Below are positions 8,165-16,892 of a DNA stretch of 64,000 bases, piece after piece. How positions within the stretch are numbered: position 1 is the first letter of the stretch; the number at the start of each line of letters is the position of its first letter. A program made the translations under genes and the position numbers. The DNA is from an uncultured Paracoccaceae bacterium (lineage in GTDB: Bacteria; Pseudomonadota; Alphaproteobacteria; Rhodobacterales; Rhodobacteraceae): contig CANLVP010000002.1 of assembly GCA_947494675.1 (NCBI GenBank), forward strand, positions 930,001 to 994,000, in the 5' to 3' direction. The notes below the pieces were generated by a model, which searched no databases, had not been told where the DNA came from, and saw only the letters and a list, made by a program, of their open reading frames with translations.

Positions 8165-9015
8165 AGCACCTCATCCGCAATGGTGTTGCGCAGTGTGCCG
8201 ATGGTATTCACTTCAACCTCAACCACGTCTCCGGGCTTAAGGAACTGCGGCGGGTCCAGCCGAGCACCAGACCCCGTTGGCGTGCCGGTGACGATAATGT
8301 CGCCGGGCCGAAGCGTCATAAAGGTTGAGATATATTCGATCTCGCGCCGAATGGGGTGCATCATCCGCGACAGCACATCGTCTTGCCGGACCTCACCATT
8401 CACGCGGGTCATGATACGCGCGTCATCCAGCTGGCTGGCATCGGTGAATGGCACCAGCCAAGGGCCCATCGCGGCGGAGTTATCCCAGTTCTTACCTTGG
8501 GTGACGTTGAATTTGGCGTGCCGCACCCAATCGCGGATCGTGCCTTCGTTACAGATCGTCAGCGCGGCGATGTGGTCATAAGCATCCGCCTGCGCAATGC
8601 GCCGCCCCGCCTTGCCGATCACAATCGCAACCTCGCCCTCGTAATCCAGTTTGTCGCTTTCAGGTGGGCGGATCAGCGGGCGATCATGACCGGTAAATCC
8701 CGACGCAAATCGCGGGAAAAGCGACATGTATTTTGGCTGCTCGCTGCCATCTTTGTATTCCGCATTCCGGTCGGGAAAATTCACGCCAACACATAAGATA
8801 CGCGGCGCATTGGGCAGCACCATCTCATAGGCGAAATCCGTATGGGTCACCGATTTGCCAATAGCGGCTTGCGCGAGCGTCCCCAGCCCGTCAGCCTGCA
8901 CCGCATCCAAAAGCGTTGGCCACTGCGGGAACTCGTCGTTCAGCGCGATCATCCCTGCGTCCGTCACTGCGCCATAGTACTGTGCCCCTGCGCTCGTAAA
9001 GCTCGCCAATTTCAT
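8161..9015 (-). CDS. hpaG: HpaG-type fumarylacetoacetate-hydrolase family enzyme (OPET decarboxylase/HHDD isomerase)
   Basis: 284 residues with the FAH fold: ILCVGVNFPDRNAEY, then KLDYEGEVAIVIGKAGRRI with the acidic metal ligands, then RPGDIIVTGTPTGSG. It would decarboxylate 5-oxopent-3-ene-1,2,5-tricarboxylate and isomerise the product before hydration by HpaH. The start chosen is the ATG at 9015, inside the stop of the decarboxylase gene upstream (ATGA overlap); an alternative begins 15 bases earlier. Unlike the double-length E. coli HpaG, this is a single FAH unit, as in many alphaproteobacteria, so one protein may do both steps. Confidence 0.88.
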   Translation of the reverse strand: MKLASFTSAGAQYYGAVTDAGMIALNDEFPQWPTLLDAVQADGLGTLAQAAIGKSVTHTDFAYEMVLPNAPRILCVGVNFPDRNAEYKDGSEQPKYMSLFPRFASGFTGHDRPLIRPPESDKLDYEGEVAIVIGKAGRRIAQADAYDHIAALTICNEGTIRDWVRHAKFNVTQGKNWDNSAAMGPWLVPFTDASQLDDARIMTRVNGEVRQDDVLSRMMHPIRREIEYISTFMTLRPGDIIVTGTPTGSGARLDPPQFLKPGDVVEVEVNTIGTLRNTIADEVL

Positions 9016-10409
9016 TTGATCTGCTCCCAAACCTCGGCAATGACCGTTTCAGCCATCATCACATCATCTTCCGTCGTATCGAACTGCCCCACCTGAAACC
9101 GGATCACCTTGCGCCCAGCGTGGCTGCCTTGGGTCACATAAATGCGGCCATCGTCATTGATCGCATCGACCAGCCGTTGCTGGGCCGCGTCATCACCCGG
9201 CGCGCGGAACGTGAACAGGCTCAAAATCGGGTCCGAGCAAATCTCAAACCCCTCCATCGCGCGGATGCGGGCGCAAAGCGCCTCGGCCCAGGCCACATGA
9301 TTGCGGATGCGCCTCCGCAGGTCGTCCAACCCGTAGGACCGCAACAGGAACCAGATTTTGAGCGCACGGAACCTGCGGCCCAGGGGAATGGTCCACTCCG
9401 AATAGTTGACGACCTCCTCGCCCGAGGTTTTCAGATACTCTGGCTCAATCTTCAAGGTATTGAGCTGCGGCGTTGCGTCCCGCAAGAACTGCACGGAACA
9501 ATCAAACTGCGCGCCCAGCCATTTGTGCGGGTTGAAGACGATGCTGTCAAAGCTATCGACCCCTGCCCAAAAGGTGTCTCGAAACTCCGGGCAGATCATC
9601 GCGGACCCCGCCCAAGCGGCATCAAGATGGGTATAGAGATCATGCGCTTGTGCGACGCGCAAAACCGCCCTTAGATCATCACAGGCCCCGATCCCCGTGC
9701 CACCGGTAATGGCGATGATGCCCGCAGGAATATGGCCCGCCGCAATATCGGCGCGGATGGCGGCATCCAGCGCATCAGCATCCATCCCAAAGAGCGGGCC
9801 TTTGGTCGCGATCTTAACAAGGTTCGCCTGCCCGATGCCCGCGACCCAACAGGCCCGGTCAATCGACGTGTGCACCTCGGTCGAGCAATAGATCCGCAGA
9901 TGGCCCTTTTGCGACAGCCCGTCCTTGTTGCCGGTGAACCCCGTCGCGCGTTCCCGCATCGTCAGCACCGCCGACAGCGTCGCGGAGGAGGCGCTGTCCT
10001 GGATCACCCCGGTGAACCCAACCGCCAACCCCAGTGCCTGCCGCAGCCAGTTGACCATGACGCCTTCAAGCTCTGTTGCCGCAGGCGAGGTCTGCCACAA
10101 CATACATTGCGCCGCGACCGTGTTCACCAATTGCTCGGCCAGCATGGACGGCGGCGTCGCATTGGCCGGGAAATAAGCGAAAAAGCGAGGATGCTGCCAA
10201 TGGGTCATGCCGGGCATGATGACCTCATCAAAATCCTTGAGGATCGTCGCCATCTCTTCGCCCGATTCGGGCGGCGTCATTGGAATTTGCGCCGCAATCT
10301 CACCGATCGCGGTTTGCGCGCGCACAGGCCGGTCCGCGAGGCTGCTATGATAATCCGCCCCCCAGCCTGCGATATGCTTGCCCCACTTGGCGTATTCATC
10401 CCACTTCAT
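9012..10409 (-). CDS. PLP-dependent aromatic-L-amino-acid decarboxylase family protein
   Basis: 465 residues of the group II decarboxylase fold. The PLP lysine is K296 in FNPHKWLGAQFDCS, the pyridine-nitrogen Asp is D263 in THLDAAWAG, the ring-stacking His is H180 in TEVHTSIDRA, and the loop tyrosine needed for true decarboxylation is Y325 in EPEYLKTSG. With Tyr rather than Phe there, it should make an amine, not act as an aldehyde synthase. Likely substrates are tyrosine, L-DOPA or tryptophan. It sits between hpaD and hpaG, with the hpaG ATG inside its stop, so it is co-expressed with the pathway degrading 3,4-dihydroxyphenylacetate. The role is inferred: feeding tyramine or dopamine carbon into that pathway. 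Confidence 0.87.
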   Translation of the reverse strand: MKWDEYAKWGKHIAGWGADYHSSLADRPVRAQTAIGEIAAQIPMTPPESGEEMATILKDFDEVIMPGMTHWQHPRFFAYFPANATPPSMLAEQLVNTVAAQCMLWQTSPAATELEGVMVNWLRQALGLAVGFTGVIQDSASSATLSAVLTMRERATGFTGNKDGLSQKGHLRIYCSTEVHTSIDRACWVAGIGQANLVKIATKGPLFGMDADALDAAIRADIAAGHIPAGIIAITGGTGIGACDDLRAVLRVAQAHDLYTHLDAAWAGSAMICPEFRDTFWAGVDSFDSIVFNPHKWLGAQFDCSVQFLRDATPQLNTLKIEPEYLKTSGEEVVNYSEWTIPLGRRFRALKIWFLLRSYGLDDLRRRIRNHVAWAEALCARIRAMEGFEICSDPILSLFTFRAPGDDAAQQRLVDAINDDGRIYVTQGSHAGRKVIRFQVGQFDTTEDDVMMAETVIAEVWEQIK

Positions 10410-10416
10410 GACGGGC

Positions 10417-11400
10417 TCATGGCGCGATGATCGGGCTGGCGGTCAGAACCGGCTCTTGCGGCGCGACCCCAACAAACCGCGTGCCATGTTTGAACCAGCT
10501 TTCGGGCGCTGGAGCCCCCCAAAGCGTCTGGCGCTGCGGGTCCTTGAGGTCCCATTTGATCGGCTCCAAATCCGGGTCGACGGTCTGATAATCAGAGCAA
10601 TAAATCTCAATCCGGTGTCCGTCCGGATCAAGGATATAAAGGAAAAAGGCGTTGGAAATGCCGTGCCGCCCCGGCCCGCGTTCAATATTACTGACGTAGC
10701 CCGTCGTCGCCATCAGGTCCAAAAGATCAATGATGTTCAACGGCGTCGGCACCCAGAACGCCACGTGATGCATCCGTGGCCCGGTGCCGTTGGTAAAGGC
10801 CATGTCGTGCACGCCGCCCTTGCGGTGCATCCATGCGGCCCAAAGCTTACCGCTCTCTTTATCTTCCGTGTATTCTGTCACCCGGAACCCGAAATCCGAA
10901 TAGAATGCGACTGAGGCATCCACGTCATGACTAAAGACGTTAAAGTGGTCTATCCGCAGCGGTTTCACCCCACGATAAAGCGCGTATTGCTGGTGGATCG
11001 GCTCCAGACGATCCATCTTGTAATAGAATTCCAGCGGGAGCCCCATGTTATCTGAGGTCAAAAGCGTCCGCCCCTGATAGGGCCGTTCCACCCAAGCTGT
11101 CGGGCGGCCCTTGGCCTCAAAATAGACCTTTGCACGGTCCAGATCGTCTTCGTCAAACGTCTTGAACCCCATCACCTCAACCGTGCCGGGGTCATCCGAC
11201 TTTTGCAGGATCACGCAGTGGTGGCCGCGTTCTTCCATGGCGCGCAGGTAGATGTGGCTGTCATCTTCATCCGTGACCTGCAGGCCCAGAATGTCGGTGT
11301 AAAAGGTTTTGGAGGCCGCCAAATCCTTGACGTTCAGGCAGACGTGGCTGAGCCGGATGGTGTTGAAATCGGGGTAAAGGTTTGGGGCTGGCACAGGCAT
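10417..11400 (-). CDS. hpaD: 3,4-dihydroxyphenylacetate 2,3-dioxygenase (homoprotocatechuate dioxygenase)
   Basis: 327 residues of the vicinal-oxygen-chelate (type I extradiol) family. Two glyoxalase-like modules lie at about 15-130 and 148-270. Metal ligands are H152 (RIDHFNVF), H211 or H212 (MHHVAFW) and E265 (RIEIYCSDY), matching the 2-His-1-Glu site of the well-studied Brevibacterium/Arthrobacter enzymes. It cleaves homoprotocatechuate next to a hydroxyl to 5-carboxymethyl-2-hydroxymuconate semialdehyde. The ATG at 11400 shares one base with the hpaE stop; a GTG one codon upstream is also possible. It is the ring-cleaving step of the operon. Confidence 0.94.
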   Translation of the reverse strand: MPVPAPNLYPDFNTIRLSHVCLNVKDLAASKTFYTDILGLQVTDEDDSHIYLRAMEERGHHCVILQKSDDPGTVEVMGFKTFDEDDLDRAKVYFEAKGRPTAWVERPYQGRTLLTSDNMGLPLEFYYKMDRLEPIHQQYALYRGVKPLRIDHFNVFSHDVDASVAFYSDFGFRVTEYTEDKESGKLWAAWMHRKGGVHDMAFTNGTGPRMHHVAFWVPTPLNIIDLLDLMATTGYVSNIERGPGRHGISNAFFLYILDPDGHRIEIYCSDYQTVDPDLEPIKWDLKDPQRQTLWGAPAPESWFKHGTRFVGVAPQEPVLTASPIIAP

Positions 11401-12911
11401 CACAGCGCCCCCAGCTTGGTGATCTTGTGCTGTCCCGTCGCAAAGCCCACATGCTTTTGCTCCATGTAGAACTCAAACGACCAGTCGCCGCCATCGCGTC
11501 CAATGCCCGAGGATTTGACCCCGCCAAACGGCGTCGGGAGATGGCGCACGTTCTCTGAATTCACCCAGATCATCCCCGCCTCCAGCTGATCGGTAAACTG
11601 CAAGGCGCGCGTCAGATCATTGGTCCAGACATAACCGGTCAGCCCATAAGGCGTATCATTGGCGATGGCCAAAGCCTCTTCCTCGGTCGCAAAGGGGATC
11701 GAGGTCAGCACAGGGCCAAAAATCTCTTCCTGTGCGATGCGCATTTGGTTGCTGGCCCCGGTAAAAAGCGTTGGCTTCACAAAGAACCCCGGACCTTCAA
11801 TCGCCTCTCCACCTGCTGCAATTGTGGCCCCGTCGTCCTTGGCAATGTCGAAATAGCTTGTGACCTTGTCAAAATGTTCCTGCGACACCAGCGGCCCAAT
11901 TTCTGTCCTTGGATCAAGCGGATGGCCCACGTTGATGTTGTTGACCCGTGCAACCAGCTTGGCCTCGAACTCGGCCCGTATCGTGTCCTGAATCAGCAGC
12001 CGCGACGACGATGTGCAACGCTCTCCGTTGATCGAATAGATCATAAAGATGACCGCATCCAAGGCCCGGTCCAGATCGGCATCATCGAACACGATCACCG
12101 GGTTCTTGCCGCCCAATTCAAGATGGTTCCGCTTGAGGGTATCGGCCCCCTGCTTGGTAATCAGTGACCCCGTGCGGCTTTCGCCGACAAAGGCGATGGC
12201 CCTGATCTTGGGATGCTCACACAGCGCTTTGCCCGCCTCTTCGCCAAAGCCGTTGACAGTGTTCAGGACACCGGGCGGCAACCCCGCCTCTTCGGCAATC
12301 TCGACCAGCAAACGCGCGGTCAGCGGCGAGGCTTCTGCCGGTTTATGGACCACCGTGCAGCCTGCTGCCAAGGCGGGCGCAATCTTCCAAGTGGATAGCA
12401 TAAAGGGCGTGTTCCACGGCGTGATCACGCCCACGGGCCCAATCGGCACACGGCTGGTGACATTCATCAATGTTGGCGATTTTAGATGTTGCCCATCGCG
12501 CGCCTGAACCACCTGATCGGCAAAATAGCGAAAGTTTTCCGCCCCGCGCAGGGCAGCCTTGGACATGAACTTATGGGCCTGCCCCGTGTCCCAGCACTCG
12601 CACAGGGCAATCTCTTCGGCCCGCGCCTCAATGCCTTCCGCGATCCTGATCAGGATGCCGCGCCGTTCTTTGGCTGGCATGTCGCGCCAACCAGCAAAGG
12701 CATCAGAGGCCGCCTGCGCCGCCGCGTCAATGTCGTCCGCTGTGCCCCGCGCCACATCGCAAATCACGCTTTCGTCGACCGGCGATATCGTCTGAAAGGT
12801 CCCGCCCGCCCCCGGCACATCGGCACCGGCAATCCGGTTTTGGATACTCGAGGCGCGGAACCGCGCGAGGTATCCCTCCAGCGACTTGATGTTGTCTGCA
12901 AGCAGGCTCAT
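11400..12911 (-). CDS. hpaE: 5-carboxymethyl-2-hydroxymuconate semialdehyde dehydrogenase
   Basis: 503-residue aldehyde dehydrogenase. It shows the NAD-binding PWNTPFMLSTWK region, the general-base Glu in LELGGKNP, and the catalytic Cys in SINGERCTSSSR. It oxidises the HpaD product to 5-carboxymethyl-2-hydroxymuconate with NAD+. Substrate assignment rests on position: it overlaps hpaF upstream by four bases and hpaD downstream by one. Confidence 0.93.
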   Translation of the reverse strand: MSLLADNIKSLEGYLARFRASSIQNRIAGADVPGAGGTFQTISPVDESVICDVARGTADDIDAAAQAASDAFAGWRDMPAKERRGILIRIAEGIEARAEEIALCECWDTGQAHKFMSKAALRGAENFRYFADQVVQARDGQHLKSPTLMNVTSRVPIGPVGVITPWNTPFMLSTWKIAPALAAGCTVVHKPAEASPLTARLLVEIAEEAGLPPGVLNTVNGFGEEAGKALCEHPKIRAIAFVGESRTGSLITKQGADTLKRNHLELGGKNPVIVFDDADLDRALDAVIFMIYSINGERCTSSSRLLIQDTIRAEFEAKLVARVNNINVGHPLDPRTEIGPLVSQEHFDKVTSYFDIAKDDGATIAAGGEAIEGPGFFVKPTLFTGASNQMRIAQEEIFGPVLTSIPFATEEEALAIANDTPYGLTGYVWTNDLTRALQFTDQLEAGMIWVNSENVRHLPTPFGGVKSSGIGRDGGDWSFEFYMEQKHVGFATGQHKITKLGAL

Positions 12912-13297
12912 GTCCGGTCCCTCATGTGATCTCTGATATTCCCAAACTTTGGGGACAATGCCGCATCAATGTCGCGCATCTCTGCCGACAAGGCGATGGA
13001 ATGCTCCGCCATGGCTGGTGCCGCATAGTCCTTGAGAGCCGCGAAAATCCGCGCAATCGCGTCTTCTTTGACGACATCTGGCCGCCCTTCTCGCAGACGC
13101 ACCGAAAGGTCGATAAACCCATGTTTCTGGTCCCCGTCAGCAATGGCATAGTGATCCACGCGTGTCGCACGCACGCGGATGCCAGCTGTTGGAAAGGTCT
13201 CAATCTGGGTCGCCGTTGATCGGATGGCTTCGCACAGACCCGACATATCCAACACCTCTTCGAGGTTGGCGGAATAATCGATATGAAAATGCGGCAT
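12908..13297 (-). CDS. hpaF: 5-carboxymethyl-2-hydroxymuconate delta-isomerase
   Basis: 129 residues, related to 4-oxalocrotonate tautomerase. It begins MPHFHIDYSANLE, leaving Pro-2 as the N-terminal catalytic base once Met is removed, as in CHMI. The segment HYAIADGDQKHGFIDLSVRL is typical. It tautomerises 5-carboxymethyl-2-hydroxymuconate before decarboxylation by HpaG. It is the first gene of the minus-strand hpa operon, directly behind the shared control region with hpaR. Confidence 0.93.
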   Translation of the reverse strand: MPHFHIDYSANLEEVLDMSGLCEAIRSTATQIETFPTAGIRVRATRVDHYAIADGDQKHGFIDLSVRLREGRPDVVKEDAIARIFAALKDYAAPAMAEHSIALSAEMRDIDAALSPKFGNIRDHMRDRT

Positions 13298-13302
13298 GCC
13301 AT

Positions 13303-13337
13303 TTCCTTAACATGTTAATTGTTGCGAAATTAAGGAA
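13303..13337. promoter_or_regulatory. Candidate HpaR operator between hpaF and hpaR
   Basis: Two nested inverted repeats lie in the 107-base divergent promoter region. A perfect 12-base palindrome, TTAACATGTTAA, is at 13307-13318. A wider pair of 8-base arms, TTCCTTAA at 13303-13310 and TTAAGGAA at 13330-13337, surrounds it. The outer arms begin six bases before the hpaF start. MarR-family repressors bind such AT-rich palindromes and usually repress both divergent genes. Binding is inferred. Confidence 0.6.
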
Positions 13338-13404
13338 TGTTATGATGTGTTGTCAAGGACATCCTATCAGGGCATTTGATTGTGCAAAACCGCTTGAGGC
13401 TAAC

Positions 13405-13842
13405 ATGACCAAGACCCTTCCGACGACATCGCGGTCCTTGCCGATCGCTCTGATCCGCGCGCGCGAGGGGGTCATGTTACCAATCAGGGACATGCTATCC
13501 GAAACCGGGATCACCGAACAACAATGGCGGGTCCTGAGGGTGCTGTCGGAGTTTGGACAGATGGACGCCAAGACCCTAGCCGACCGCTCAAGCCTGCTCT
13601 TCCCCAGCCTGACGCGGATTGCCGCGACCCTGCGTGACAAGGGGTTCGTGACGCAAACCCGCGACGACAAAGACAAGCGACGTCAGTTCATCAAGATCAC
13701 GGCGGCAGGCCAAAAGATCATCGATGACCGCGCCGACCGGGCCGCCGAAATTGTCAAAGGCTTCAAGGCCACGCTGGGTGATGAGAAATATGAGACCCTC
13801 CTCGACCTGCTCGGCATGCTGGACCCCGGCGCACAAAAATAG
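13405..13842 (+). CDS. hpaR: MarR-family regulator of homoprotocatechuate degradation
   Basis: 145 residues. It starts MTKTLPTTSRSLPIALIRAR, close to known HpaR N-termini, followed by a winged helix-turn-helix (GITEQQWRVLRVLSEFGQMD, then the recognition helix near LLFPSLTRIAATL and the wing DDKDKRRQ). The ATG at 13405 has GAGG five bases upstream; the longer frame reaching back into hpaF is rejected. It is divergent from hpaF and likely represses the operon until a homoprotocatechuate-type ligand binds. Confidence 0.9.
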   Translation: MTKTLPTTSRSLPIALIRAREGVMLPIRDMLSETGITEQQWRVLRVLSEFGQMDAKTLADRSSLLFPSLTRIAATLRDKGFVTQTRDDKDKRRQFIKITAAGQKIIDDRADRAAEIVKGFKATLGDEKYETLLDLLGMLDPGAQK

Positions 13843-14060
13843 CGGCGCACCATGCGGCCCGCATTCCAGCGATCAAAAAGAGCCTTGCCGAAAAATTGTC
13901 TGAACGCGTCCCGCTTGAGACATAGCACTGCGGCGCAATAGTAGGCTGACAAAATTCTCACGATTGCAGCCATGTATCGCGCAGCATCGAAAAACGGGCT
14001 GTCTCCCGGCCCAAATGCCACTAAACCCTGACAATAAATTCGCTTCCGGGAGACCCGCAA

Positions 14061-15137
14061 ATGGCACGCCCTATTCGCAAACTTGTCGTTCATATCGGTG
14101 ACATCAAATCCGGAACAACCTCGATCCAAGTTGCATTGGCTGCGGGTCACGCCCCATGCGCGCCAGGCCATCTGCTTTATCCCGGTCGGATGCTGCATCA
14201 CAACTATCTCACTTCTGCCTTACGTGACCACAACGACGGCAAGAACCCAAACATCCAACGCCTCCGTCAAAAGATCATCTCCGCCGGACCCGTCGATACC
14301 TGCGTTCTCTCGGCAGAAATGTTCTCGACCATTCAGCCCAAAAAGTTCCGGGACGCGCTCAACATCTGCTTTGCCGATCTCGCGGAAGAGGTTCAGATCC
14401 TGCACTACATCCGCCCTCATGCGGATCGCCTGCTGTCTGGATACGCCGAACGCGTAAAAATCGGGCTCGAAACACGGTCGTTCGATGCGTTCATGAAATG
14501 GGCCATCGACGTTGGTCGTTTTTTCCACCACGACAGGGCGACCCGTTTGCAGAAGTTCTTTGGCCCGCAATACAACCTCAGGCCGATGTTGCCGCAAACC
14601 TTGCGCGATGGCGACGTGATCACCGACTTTTTTGACGCCGTTTTGGGCGACGTCCCCACCGGGTGGAAATCTGAGGTTTCCGTGAATGAATCGCTCTCTG
14701 GTCTGGGCCTGTCGCAAGTCGCGCTCTTTCAGGCCCAACTTGATGGGCTGCCTGCCATATCGCGGCATTCCTTGGGATATGAGTTCGCACGCCTTTACAC
14801 CCGGGAAACAGCAACACGTGCCGACAAGAAATTGGGCCTGACCCAGCTCCAAGCGGATTTCGTGCAGCAGGCATACCAACAGGACGCCAAGGCCTTGGAC
14901 CTAGATTTCTTTGGTGGCACGCCGCTCTTTTCTGATGCCCTGCACACAAGCATTGAAAAGGCGCTCAAAGGGCAGCCCGAACAAACAGACGTCACCCCCG
15001 ACCCCGAAGGGATGCGCATCACCGCAGAGCTAAGGAAGCTGGTCAAAAAGGCCAAAGACCCAGAGACATTGGGCAAAAAGCTCAGAGAAGAACGCATCCG
15101 CAACTACATCGCGGCGGCAAAGGTCACGCGCCCTTAG
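14061..15137 (+). CDS. Sulfotransferase-fold protein
   Basis: 358 residues. The N-terminal strand-loop VVHIGDIKSGTTSIQ matches the 5'-phosphosulfate-binding loop of sulfotransferases (consensus GxxKTGTT), and YIRPHADRLLSGYAERVK matches the 3'-phosphate-binding Arg...Ser motif. The C-terminal 60 residues are charged and helical. It would transfer sulfate from PAPS to an unknown acceptor, perhaps a surface glycan. No glycan genes are adjacent; it stands alone between hpaR and the gatZ-like gene. Related genes are common and poorly characterised in roseobacters. Confidence 0.7.
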   Translation: MARPIRKLVVHIGDIKSGTTSIQVALAAGHAPCAPGHLLYPGRMLHHNYLTSALRDHNDGKNPNIQRLRQKIISAGPVDTCVLSAEMFSTIQPKKFRDALNICFADLAEEVQILHYIRPHADRLLSGYAERVKIGLETRSFDAFMKWAIDVGRFFHHDRATRLQKFFGPQYNLRPMLPQTLRDGDVITDFFDAVLGDVPTGWKSEVSVNESLSGLGLSQVALFQAQLDGLPAISRHSLGYEFARLYTRETATRADKKLGLTQLQADFVQQAYQQDAKALDLDFFGGTPLFSDALHTSIEKALKGQPEQTDVTPDPEGMRITAELRKLVKKAKDPETLGKKLREERIRNYIAAAKVTRP

Positions 15138-15173
15138 CGCCGACAGGACGCCACACAGGTTCAGCATTTTCAT

Positions 15174-15407
15174 GTGACAAAGCGGCAAACACAGCCGAGC
15201 CCCGAACACGCAATCGGCGCCGGCATATACATCGGCGACACCTCTATTGCGCTCCTTCCACAAGCCGCTACCGTGCATGGCGCTGCTGAACAGGCCAACG
15301 CTACGGGCTGCCCGGCAGTGATCAAACGCGACCCGATGGAAAAGGCCCCTTCCCCGCTCGACTTCCCGGTCTGCCGCAAACAGCAAATGAAAGCCGCCGC
15401 CCAATGA
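15174..15407 (+). CDS. Possible small ORF or gene remnant coupled to gatZ
   Basis: 77 codons, no recognised domain and no clear ribosome-binding site. It ends in an ATGA overlap with the start of the gatZ-like gene, a pattern typical of coupled operon genes, and its 3' half has codon use similar to its neighbours. It could be the surviving 3' end of a former upstream gene, or chance. Treat as tentative. Confidence 0.3.
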   Translation: MTKRQTQPSPEHAIGAGIYIGDTSIALLPQAATVHGAAEQANATGCPAVIKRDPMEKAPSPLDFPVCRKQQMKAAAQ

Positions 15408-16663
15408 CCCTTGTTCAAGACCTCATCGCCCGGAACCGCGCCGGTGAAGCCGTGGGCCTCCCCTGCTTTTGCACCGCCAATGCACATGTGCTGCGGGCGG
15501 TGCTGTCTTATGCCAAGCAGACCGGGCACCCCACGGTGATTGAGGCGACCTGCAATCAGGTCAATCAGGATGGCGGCTACACCGGCATGACCGCCGCCGA
15601 TTTCATGACCTGGCTTGCAGGCATGGCGGGTGATGCAGGTGTCCCGATGGATCAATTGATCCTCGGCGGCGATCATCTTGGCCCCAACGTCTGGAAAAAC
15701 GAGCCCCTCGATGTGGCCATGGAAAAGTCGCGCGCTCTGGTCAAATCCTACGTCCAGGCGGGCTTTAAGAAGATCCACCTTGATACCAGCATGGCCTGCG
15801 GCGGCGAACCGAACCCCAGCTTTGAACAGATCGCCGAACGCGCCGCCGATCTCTGCGCCGTCGCCGAAGAACATGCGCCCGACCCATCGGCGTTGTTCTA
15901 TGTGATCGGCACCGAAGTCCCGATCCCCGGCGGCGAAACCGAAGAGCCAGACGCACTTGATGTCACCTCTGTTGACCGCTACCGCGCCACCATCGACACC
16001 CATCACGCGGCATTTATGGCGCGTGGCCTCACTGATGCATGGTCCCGCATCGTCTCTGTCGTGACCCAACCGGGCGTCGATTTCGGCCACACCTCCGTCT
16101 ATCCCTTCGTGCCGGAAAAAGCGGCCCATCTGAGCGCCGCAATCCGGTCGGACGAAGGCCTCACGTTTGAGGCCCATTCAACCGACTACCAATCCACCCA
16201 AGCGCTCTCGGATTTGGTCAAAAACCACTTCTTCTTTCTCAAGGTCGGGCCCGAACTCACCTTCCGCTTCCGCGAGGCCGTCTGGGCCCTTGCCGCGATC
16301 CAGGATCAGCTCAGCGACGACGCGTCCTCTGGCCTCCGCGCAACCATCGAAGCCCAAATGGCCGCAAACCCCGGCTATTGGAAAGACTACTACAGCGGAT
16401 CGTCCGAAGCTGTAGAGAGGTTGAAAATCTACAGCTACAGCGACCGCATCCGCTACTATTGGACCGACCAGAAAATCGCGTCGGCACTTGACGACATGAT
16501 TCTAACCTTCAAGGTATCCCTGCCCCCCGAGACGCTGCTGTCACAGGCTTTCACGGGCCTCGAATTCGGCGACATACCAACCGACCCCGATGCCCTGATC
16601 GCCCGTCACATCCAAAAATGCGTCGCTCGTTACTTTGCGGCAGCAGGTTTCCAGACGACCTAG
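15404..16663 (+). CDS. GatZ/KbaZ-like tagatose-1,6-bisphosphate aldolase subunit family protein
   Basis: 419 residues, full length for the GatZ/KbaZ family. Recognisable stretches are PCFCTANAHVLRAVL, VIEATCNQVNQDGGYTGMT, LILGGDHLGPNVW and HLDTSMACGGEPNP. In enterobacteria this protein stabilises the catalytic class II aldolase GatY/KbaY in galactitol or N-acetylgalactosamine breakdown. The conserved Asp-His of GGDHLGPN suggests it may have activity of its own in bacteria without GatY. No GatY, kinase or PTS is in the window. It converges on the sugar-ABC/IclR operon, which may supply a related sugar (inference). Confidence 0.85.
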   Translation: MTLVQDLIARNRAGEAVGLPCFCTANAHVLRAVLSYAKQTGHPTVIEATCNQVNQDGGYTGMTAADFMTWLAGMAGDAGVPMDQLILGGDHLGPNVWKNEPLDVAMEKSRALVKSYVQAGFKKIHLDTSMACGGEPNPSFEQIAERAADLCAVAEEHAPDPSALFYVIGTEVPIPGGETEEPDALDVTSVDRYRATIDTHHAAFMARGLTDAWSRIVSVVTQPGVDFGHTSVYPFVPEKAAHLSAAIRSDEGLTFEAHSTDYQSTQALSDLVKNHFFFLKVGPELTFRFREAVWALAAIQDQLSDDASSGLRATIEAQMAANPGYWKDYYSGSSEAVERLKIYSYSDRIRYYWTDQKIASALDDMILTFKVSLPPETLLSQAFTGLEFGDIPTDPDALIARHIQKCVARYFAAAGFQTT

Positions 16664-16892
16664 CGGAGCATATGTTCCTGCAAGGTTTCAATCGTACGGC
16701 ACTTGATCATTGAGGAGGCCATTATTGCGCCCGTGGGACTCACAAATGTAGGTCATGGCCTTTAAAGATCTGGCAATAGCACTGGCTCGATACCGAGAAA
16801 TATGGGGGAGGTTTCAATGGGAGCCTATCGCGCAACGCAGTCACCCCGACCGCAGTGGATAAATAGTGCAATCCACCTGCAAAGCCGAAAGC

